Source of the DNA: CAADGY01 sp900696665
GTDB taxonomy: Bacteria > Acidobacteriota > Terriglobia > Bryobacterales > Bryobacteraceae
DNA: 7,393 nt
Direction: 5' to 3'
NCBI GenBank assembly: GCA_035063885.1
Contig: JAPSFM010000169.1
Span: 1 to 7,393 of the forward strand
The first letter of the stretch is position 1; every line of letters begins with the position of its first letter. Shown here one piece after another: positions 6,228 to 7,393 of this stretch. Below the pieces are notes generated by a model. That model worked only from the letters and a program-made list of their open reading frames with translations, searched no databases and was not told where the DNA came from. The position numbers were made by a program, and so were the translations under genes.

Positions 6228-6238
6228 AGGGGGCAAAC

Positions 6239-7276
6239 ATGATCATCTCCATGAAGCCGGACGCGCGGCGGGAGGAAATCGAATATGTCTGCGAACGTAT
6301 TCGGGAATACGGATACAAAGTGCATTCCATCCAAGGGGAGCAACGGGTCGTGATCGGGGCTGTCGGGGTCGGCGACGTAACCGCCTGCCTCGAGTCTCTT
6401 GAAGCCTTACCGTACGTTGAAAAGGCGGTCCGGATTTCGGCCCCCTACAAGTTTGTCAGCAAGGAATTTAACCCGGGCCGGACGGTCATCTCTTTCGACG
6501 GGTTAACCATCGGCGGCGAAGAGTTTGTAATGATGGCCGGCCCATGCTCCATTGAAAACGAGCGGCAGATTATGGAGACCGCTACAGCGGTCGCCGAGGC
6601 CGGCGCGCTGGTGCTGCGAGGTGGAGCCTTCAAGCCGCGTACTTCGCCTTACGACTTTCAAGGGCTCGAACGTGAAGGGTTGAAGTTGTTGGCTAAGGCC
6701 CGCGAGGCTACGGGCCTGGCCATAATCACCGAGGTGATGAGCGACCGCGATGTCGACCTGGTGGCCGAATACGCCGATGTCCTCCAGATTGGCGCGCGCA
6801 ATATGCAGAATTTCGCTCTGCTGAAGACGCTGGGGAAATGCGGCCGGCCGGTATTGCTGAAACGCGGCATGAGTTCCACCATCAAGGAACTCCTGATGTC
6901 AGCGGAATATGTAGTGGCCCATGGCAATCCCAATGTCATCCTCTGCGAACGCGGCATACGCACCTTTGAAACCGCTACACGCAATACGTGCGACATTGCT
7001 GCTGTGAGTGTTTTGAACGAACTGACTCACTTGCCCGTGGTGCTGGACCCGAGCCATGCCACGGGAAAACGCAGCCTTGTGCCACCTCTTGCGCGGGCGG
7101 GCGTCGCTATAGGAGCGGACGGCCTGTTAGTGGAGTGCCACCCCTGCCCCGAAAAAGCGGTCAGCGATGGCGCCCAATCTCTCGATATCGCACAGTTCCG
7201 GCAGATGATGCGTGACTTGCAACCCTATCTCGAACTGTGGCGCGCGAGCCGCATCCCGGAACCGGCAGCGGTCTAG
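6239..7276 (+). CDS. aroF: 3-deoxy-D-arabino-heptulosonate 7-phosphate (DAHP) synthase, type I-beta
   Basis: This cytoplasmic enzyme condenses phosphoenolpyruvate and erythrose 4-phosphate into DAHP, the first step of the shikimate pathway to Phe, Tyr and Trp. It has 345 residues, close to the 338 of the Thermotoga maritima enzyme. Residues 1-68 form an N-terminal ferredoxin-like domain, which in the Thermotoga enzyme mediates feedback inhibition by Tyr. The catalytic barrel begins near FVMMAGPCSIE (96-106). Metal ligands by family alignment are Cys103, His273 (DPSHATG), Glu299 (VECHP) and Asp310, one position off the Thermotoga ligands 102, 272, 298 and 309. GGAFKPRTSPYDFQG (128-142) and LLKRGMSSTIKE (206-217) are substrate-binding signatures. 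AGGGGG (6228-6233) ends 5 nt before the ATG. The gene sits directly behind an aromatic attenuator, so both synthesis and activity appear controlled by end products. Confidence 0.96.
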   Translation: MIISMKPDARREEIEYVCERIREYGYKVHSIQGEQRVVIGAVGVGDVTACLESLEALPYVEKAVRISAPYKFVSKEFNPGRTVISFDGLTIGGEEFVMMAGPCSIENERQIMETATAVAEAGALVLRGGAFKPRTSPYDFQGLEREGLKLLAKAREATGLAIITEVMSDRDVDLVAEYADVLQIGARNMQNFALLKTLGKCGRPVLLKRGMSSTIKELLMSAEYVVAHGNPNVILCERGIRTFETATRNTCDIAAVSVLNELTHLPVVLDPSHATGKRSLVPPLARAGVAIGADGLLVECHPCPEKAVSDGAQSLDIAQFRQMMRDLQPYLELWRASRIPEPAAV

Positions 7277-7333
7277 CTACTTTGCGTCGCAAAATGGAGC
7301 GTTCAGGCCCGCGCCAATCGAGTGTCAGTGGAA

Positions 7334-7393
7334 ATGTTTGGTGCCGGAACATTTACTATTGATCCTGTTCTGGAGCACCTTCACAATAGGGCA
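7334..7393 (+). CDS. Possible start of a gene running off the window end
   Basis: From ATG 7334 the frame is open for 20 codons to the window edge, reading MFGAGTFTIDPVLEHLHNRA. There is no clear ribosome binding site, and the fragment is too short to recognise. Behind aroF, another aromatic-pathway gene would be reasonable, but nothing here shows it. Confidence 0.2.
   Translation, partial: MFGAGTFTIDPVLEHLHNRA

Noticed and set aside
7281..7293. TTTGCG-T-CGCAAA palindrome right after aroF as a terminator
   Set aside because: As RNA it would give only a 5-bp stem with a 3-nt loop, and no U-run follows.
1..7393. CRISPR arrays, tRNA or rRNA genes
   Set aside because: No regularly spaced repeats, tRNA cloverleaf or rRNA signature was seen on reading both strands.

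Overview
The window looks like a chromosomal segment of a GC-rich, soil-type bacterium. Gene content points to Acidobacteriota of the Bryobacter/Solibacter type: a secreted CE15-like esterase, a Tat-exported DUF362 protein, an AsmA remnant, a tdh-kbl pair and a type I-beta DAHP synthase. That placement is an inference from protein style and was not tested by any search.

Layout. Positions 1-121 appear to be the right end of an IS21-family element, marked by two 19-bp tandem terminal repeats and a TGACA end. A two-gene unit follows on the + strand: an exported glucuronoyl-esterase-like hydrolase (248-1534) and a Tat-signal DUF362 protein (1560-2699). The 0.8 kb from 2700 to 3518 has no intact gene. 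It holds the decayed C-terminal end of an AsmA-like gene on the - strand (about 3019-2702, in several frames, converging on the DUF362 gene) and an unidentified coding-like + strand fragment (3045-3236). From 5781 back to 3519 the - strand carries tdh and kbl, 4 nt apart, which convert threonine to glycine and acetyl-CoA. A truncated DUF433 gene lies at 5895-6004, and aroF (DAHP synthase, entry to the shikimate pathway) at 6239-7276. The last 60 bases may begin another gene.

The most interesting element lies between the DUF433 remnant and aroF. A 17-codon ORF at 6090-6143 encodes MVVSFTYSFTFRFWHFA, with five Phe, one Tyr and one Trp. It is followed by three mutually exclusive pairings: 1:2 (6097-6113 with 6151-6166), 2:3 (6152-6163 with 6192-6202) and 3:4 (6194-6203 with 6208-6217, GCAA loop, then a U-rich run). 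This is the full architecture of a ribosome-mediated transcription attenuator, apparently sensing aromatic amino acids, mainly Phe, to control aroF. A promoter candidate (TTGCAT, 18 bp, TAAAAT) would put transcription start only a few nucleotides before the leader ATG. A TCCGGA-TTCG-TCCGGA repeat lies between its two hexamers. The leader peptide is in frame with the DUF433 remnant, so automatic annotation would probably swallow it into a chimeric 82-residue hypothetical protein.
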